A DNA stretch of 64,000 nt from Centropus unirufus (Eukaryota > Chordata > Aves > Cuculiformes > Centropidae), in contig VYZI01000040.1 in NCBI GenBank assembly GCA_013397695.1, positions 2,601,658 through 2,665,657 on the forward strand. The letters are read 5' to 3'. The number at the start of each line of letters is the position of its first letter. Within the stretch, counting starts at the first letter, position 1. Positions 60,331 through 64,000 of the stretch are shown piece by piece. Position numbers and translations under genes: made by a program. The notes below the pieces were generated by a model. That model saw only the letters and a list, made by a program, of their open reading frames with translations, made no database searches and was not told the DNA's origin.

Positions 60331-60654
60331 TAAGCAGACTGAAGTTCACTTGCAAAGCAAAAGTTTCAAGAGAAAATATTTTTGTACAATAAGCTGCTTG
60401 CCCTCTCCTTTTCTGAGACGTAATGAGGTACATAAGGTGCAAATACACCCCTATGTGATACCACTCAGTGCCCAGAGCACTGCATTAAACGACCCTCTGT
60501 ATCAACTCCTTTTACTTCCAATTACTACTTCACATCCCAGCCCTGCAAAAACTAACTACCCTGCTCCAATGAACTCACATGGGTGTTGATAATACCCAGA
60601 ATTTGGCCTGCACTTTATCAGCAGCCCTCAAGTCTCATTACCAGGTGGGGAGAC

Positions 60655-60735
60655 ATCATTATCTCTTTATCCCATTGGGAAAACAGTGTCCAAAGAAGTT
60701 CCTTGCTGAAGGTCATACAGCAAGTCACTATAAGA
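60655..60735 (+). mobile_element. MIR-like SINE fragment
   Basis: TTATCTCTTTATCCCATTGGGAAAACAGTGTCCAAAGAAGTTCC and the following TTGCTGAAGGTCATACAGCAAGTCA align word for word with the MIR core and tail, whose well-known form has a TTATCCCCATTTTACAGATG part, AAGTGACTTGC, and AAGGTCACACAGC. MIR-type SINEs are ancient and shared across amniotes, so the copy predates birds. Boundaries are approximate. Confidence 0.55.
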
Positions 60736-62711
60736 GCATGCAAGTAGTATTAAGGTCAGTATTATCCTTGTAGACACTCACATGTTGATAAATTTGCTGA
60801 CATTGCACTCATGCAGTTATCAGGACAATTAGCTGAGCCTCCTTGTAGCGAGGATGGGAGGGCTGGAGACCAGGATCTGTCAAATGTACCTGTCTAGAAA
60901 GATGCTCTTTGCCCTGAAAGATAAGGACCATGCTAGTGTTTTCTTTATGCTTAAAATTTAGGCTCTTCCAGTACTTCGTGTTGATGTTACATTTTACATT
61001 TTGTTGTGTAGTGGGCCCATGCAAAATTTTACTCCTCCTTTAGGAAAATCAAAAGAGTAAAAGACATCTATAACTGGAAGCTGCTAAAGCCAGTGTATGT
61101 ATCCTGAACTAATATGGGCATTCCATGTGTATCCACTATGGAAGAGTCATGATGATAGTAAGAGGGACAACTGAGGCTTACCTGTGTTATGATGACCCGT
61201 CAGCGATCTAGCAAAATATGATAACTTTTTGGTACCATTTTCAATGGTAAGTTTTGGTTTGTTTTTTTGTTGTTGTTTTGTTATCCCATTCTGTGATCAA
61301 GCAGGTCTTTATTTTTAACCATGCAATTATTTTATTGGTTGAGTCTGTCTTGTCTGTGTTTCTTTCCCAGGAGACATCTATATTTATTAGTTCTTTAAGA
61401 CTTTTTCGTTAAGTTCTCTAGCTATCAGTGCAAGATATAATCACTTAATTTATTCCAGTTTAGGAAAGAAATTCTACAGAAGAAAGGCTAAGGATATGTC
61501 ATAAGATTTATTTTCACTTCAGTATTTTAGACAACAGGTGATCCATTTATACAGCAGTGATCTGTGTCCAAGACTTAACTTTCCTGACAAATGGATGTAC
61601 AAGGCAAAGCTACACATTCTGAGTATGATTTCTGATTACCTATGACAAGTACCTGAGGATGTCTGTCTCTTTTATAGTTTGAGAATCTTTGTATGGCTTT
61701 TTATGTCAAAAATAGTCCTGCTGAATTGAAATGAACTGATAAACTTCAGGGATGAAATGAGCTCCTGATTGGTGCCAAGAAAAATGGTATGATAGTTGGT
61801 TATGTTATTAATCTTGAGAAAATGCTTTAGGGGAAAATATTACTGTTTCAAATATAGGTGTGTACTTTCAGAAAAACTAAAAGACTTGAGGATAGTAGAA
61901 GAGAGGCAACTTGAAAAAGAATAGAAGGCTTTTTTTTTATTAATTCAAGCTGTTTAAAATGAATTTAAATACCTGTTCCAAGAGTTGTGTCTAATATAAA
62001 CTACGGAGACTCACTGTTGCCAGGAAGGTGAAGCTGAGGTGAAAATTCCCACCACTGTGGGAATTAATTTCATAATGTTATTCTTCAGCATGTGTATTGT
62101 TCACAGCATAATTCTATTACCAGATACTATCTTGAAATGGAGTAGGCAGAGACAATTGGAGTGTGAAGATCTTGAATGGGTGCTCACTATAGCACATTCA
62201 TTTTCAGCCAATATGCAAATGTATTCACTGTGATTTGTGATTGACCTTAAAACATACTATCTACATGTCACGATTCCCGTATGGTGACTACTGTTCTCAC
62301 TTTTTCTGCCAGTTTGAAAATAAAGCATGTCATCACAGAACTTGCACAAATATAAAATTCCGTCAGCAGTATCTTGATAATTTTTTCCTTGCTGTTTCAG
62401 AATTAGACCTATTTCAGGCTAATAGTTACACAGGGCTTGTGACGTTCCTCAGCTCAGCGTGTAGCAATGACTTCATAAATAGAAACACTTCCTTTTTATG
62501 GTTTATAGGAAAAGATCCATTTGCATGGACAATTGTGATTCCCCTGATGCACAACCGACGTACATACCTTTTGAACATAGAAGGGCAGAATAAGCAGAAT
62601 TGTATTTCACTGGCTTTTCAGAATTTGGTGAGATGAAGAAATGGGTGAAAACAGTGAAATCTATTTGCATAGGTCATTGGGTGATAGCAGAGGTAGTGCA
62701 TGAAACAGTCA
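60736..62711. other. AT-rich unique noncoding DNA
   Basis: No exon or transposon was recognised. A T/G low-complexity tract lies at 61250-61281 and a perfect inverted repeat at 62044-62065. The frame at 62241-62636 (131 codons, plus) has no recognisable domain, no CpG context and no flanking splice signal, so it is not called a gene. Confidence 0.55.
62044..62065. repeat. perfect palindrome of two GTGGGAA-type half sites
   Basis: AATTCCCAC and GTGGGAATT form a 9-bp perfect stem around the loop CACT. Each arm contains GTGGGAA, the core recognised by the Notch-pathway factor RBPJ (CSL). The arms here point away from each other with 4 bp between them, unlike the classical paired site with head-to-head arms about 16 bp apart. 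Function is not shown. Confidence 0.6.
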
Positions 62712-63165
62712 CAGAATCATAGAATCATAGAATCATAGAATCATAGAATGATTCAGGTTGGAAGGGACCTTAAAGATCAACTACTTCCAACCCCCCCGTC
62801 ATGAGCAGGGACATCTCCCACCAGACCAGGCCGCTCAAGGCCCTGTCCAGCCTGGCCTTGAACACTTCCTGGGAGGGGGCATCCACAGCTTCCCAGGGCA
62901 ACCTGTTCCAGTGGTCTCATCACCGTCATCATGAGGAATTTCTTCCTAATGTCTTGTCTAAATCTCCCCCCCTCCCATTTATAGCCATTCCCCCTCATCC
63001 TATCACTACATGCCCTTATAAAAAGTCTCTCCCCGACTATCTTGTACACCCCCTTCAGGTACTGAAAGACCACTATGAGGTGGCTGAACAACCCCAGCTC
63101 TCTCAGCTTGTCCTCATAGCAGAGGCTCTCCAGCCCATTGATCATCTTTGTAGCCCTCCCTCTAT
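62712..63165 (-). mobile_element. CR1 LINE 3' end with degenerate ORF2 C-terminus
   Basis: A clear avian CR1 copy, antisense to the window. On the plus strand it starts with the terminal repeat AATCATAG four times (62715-62746), then CAGGTTGGAAGGGACCTTAA, the CCAACCCCCC tract, GGGCAACCTGTTCCAGTGG, AGGAATTTCTTCCTAAT, CATTCCCCCTCATCCTATCA and CTGAACAACCCCAGCTCTCT. Translated on the minus strand (63145 downwards) it gives YEDKLRELGLFS and YLKG, the conserved C-terminal words of the CR1 ORF2 protein (reverse transcriptase polyprotein). A segment of about 8 residues expected between them is missing, consistent with an in-frame deletion of about 24 bp at about 63080. A frameshift near 62920 breaks the end. 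The copy is 5'-truncated and inactive. Its readable tail repeats suggest it is younger than the copy at 10296-10538. Confidence 0.95.
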
Positions 63166-64000
63166 CTATTGTGGAGAGGTGCCTGGGGAGTCATGGGGGG
63201 TTGGGGGGTGGGAAAGCAGTTGGCAGTGGATGTGGATTCCTTGGGGCAGTAGACTGCTCTGCTTTAACCAAAGAAGTTATTCGGGTGCGTGACCATGACA
63301 CCAGCCTCTGCAGGAGCACAGGCTACATGGATCAGTGCTAACTTTGAGCCTTCTGTATGTATGAGTAGAGTAGAATAGAAGGAATATCATGATGGATTTC
63401 CTGTTCTGCTGCTCCTTCCTATCTCATTCCTAAAATTATTTTGTTTCAACCCAGTAATACTAATAGGAGCTTCTTTCTCTTATCACCTAATACAGTTATT
63501 AAAGAAACCTGGGGAATGGATAGGTAGTACCGTCTACAGAATGTGGGCATTTCCCTGTTGTGTGAGTGTCTGACAATCTGGAAGTGTCTGCACATTTTAC
63601 TCAAGTGAGAGTTTTTCCACAGTCTTTCCTTCACATTTTGAATTTTTAATCTGAGACGTTCTGCTTGACACAGAGAACTTTTAAATGGCCAATATAAATA
63701 CTACTCTATTAAGCAAAACTATTCTGTGTAACTATGAAACCTACTCAGCTTATCAGGAGGCTGAGTAAAGGGATAATAGGAATGGAGATTTAAATTAACT
63801 GAGACAGTTGTAAGTTGCAATCTAGCCGACATTTCTGAAAAATTAGAAATCAAGGCCAACAATTAGAAATAAGGCCAGCTATCCAAATAGTCTTATCCCC
63901 ACTATTTAATTTGTTATGCCCACTTCCATTGTGTCTGTGTTGTATGGAGTATTGTATTTTACGGGGGTTTGGAATATTGTCTTTTGGTAGAAAGGAAGTT
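63166..64000. other. unique noncoding DNA to window end
   Basis: Beyond the CR1 copy there is a short G-rich piece (63185-63215) and then AT-rich sequence. A direct repeat of AATTAGAAAT with AAGGCCA appears at about 63841-63876. No exon was recognised. Confidence 0.55.

Noticed and set aside
62241..62636. 131-codon plus-strand open frame
   Set aside because: No recognisable family and no flanking acceptor/donor in frame; length is within chance expectation for 64 kb scanned in six frames.
62777..63145. 122-codon minus-strand frame as a host gene
   Set aside because: It is the decayed C-terminal end of CR1 ORF2, with an internal deletion and a frameshift.
62801..63292. 163-codon plus-strand open frame, the longest in the window
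   Set aside because: It runs antisense through the CR1 copy at 62712-63165; the peptide is the reverse-strand reading of the repeat and not a gene.

Overview
The window looks like bird nuclear DNA. The evidence is its interspersed repeats. A CR1 LINE 3' end at 62712-63165 (minus strand) carries the avian 8-bp tail repeat and the diagnostic 3' region. A second, different CR1 tail lies at 10296-10538, and a long, heavily decayed CR1 body at 30775-31655. At 45343-46436 there is an endogenous-retrovirus-type LTR of a kind I associate from memory with non-galliform birds. The rest is AT-rich, CpG-poor, mostly unique sequence. Recognisable transposon sequence adds up to only about 2.9 kb of 64 kb, which fits a compact avian genome. 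I found no bacterial, phage, CRISPR or plasmid feature.

No protein-coding exon could be supported. The open frames are short (163 codons at most), have no recognisable domain, and the longest ones lie over repeats or run antisense to each other. The window is best read as intergenic or deep-intronic sequence. The one clear exception is a CpG-dense block at about 3370-4245, with about 38 CpG in about 875 bp by hand count, against zero or one per 100 bp in the flanks. It ends in a G-quadruplex-type run and is the best candidate for a promoter or first exon. Gene identity and direction cannot be told from the sequence.

Layout: 1-3370 AT-rich unique DNA; 3370-4245 CpG island; 4260-10295 unique; 10296-10538 CR1 tail (+); 10539-30774 long unique stretch with small simple repeats and several conserved-looking patches; 30775-31655 ancient CR1 body and 3' end (+); 31656-35519 unique; 35520-35617 tail of an old amniote retroposon (+); 35618-45342 unique; 45343-46436 probable solo LTR; 46437-60257 unique, with a decayed 105-bp-period tandem repeat at 53923-54165; 60258-60330 CR1 scrap (-); 60655-60735 MIR-like SINE scrap (+); 62044-62065 perfect inverted repeat; 62712-63165 CR1 3' end (-); then unique sequence to the end.

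I did not find a convincing undescribed biological system. The items most worth a second look are the CpG island, a pair of hairpins inside the LTR that differ by a compensatory base-pair change, the exact 105-bp periodicity near 54 kb, and a palindrome built from two RBPJ-like half sites at 62 kb. All family names come from memory of repeat consensus sequences; no search was run.
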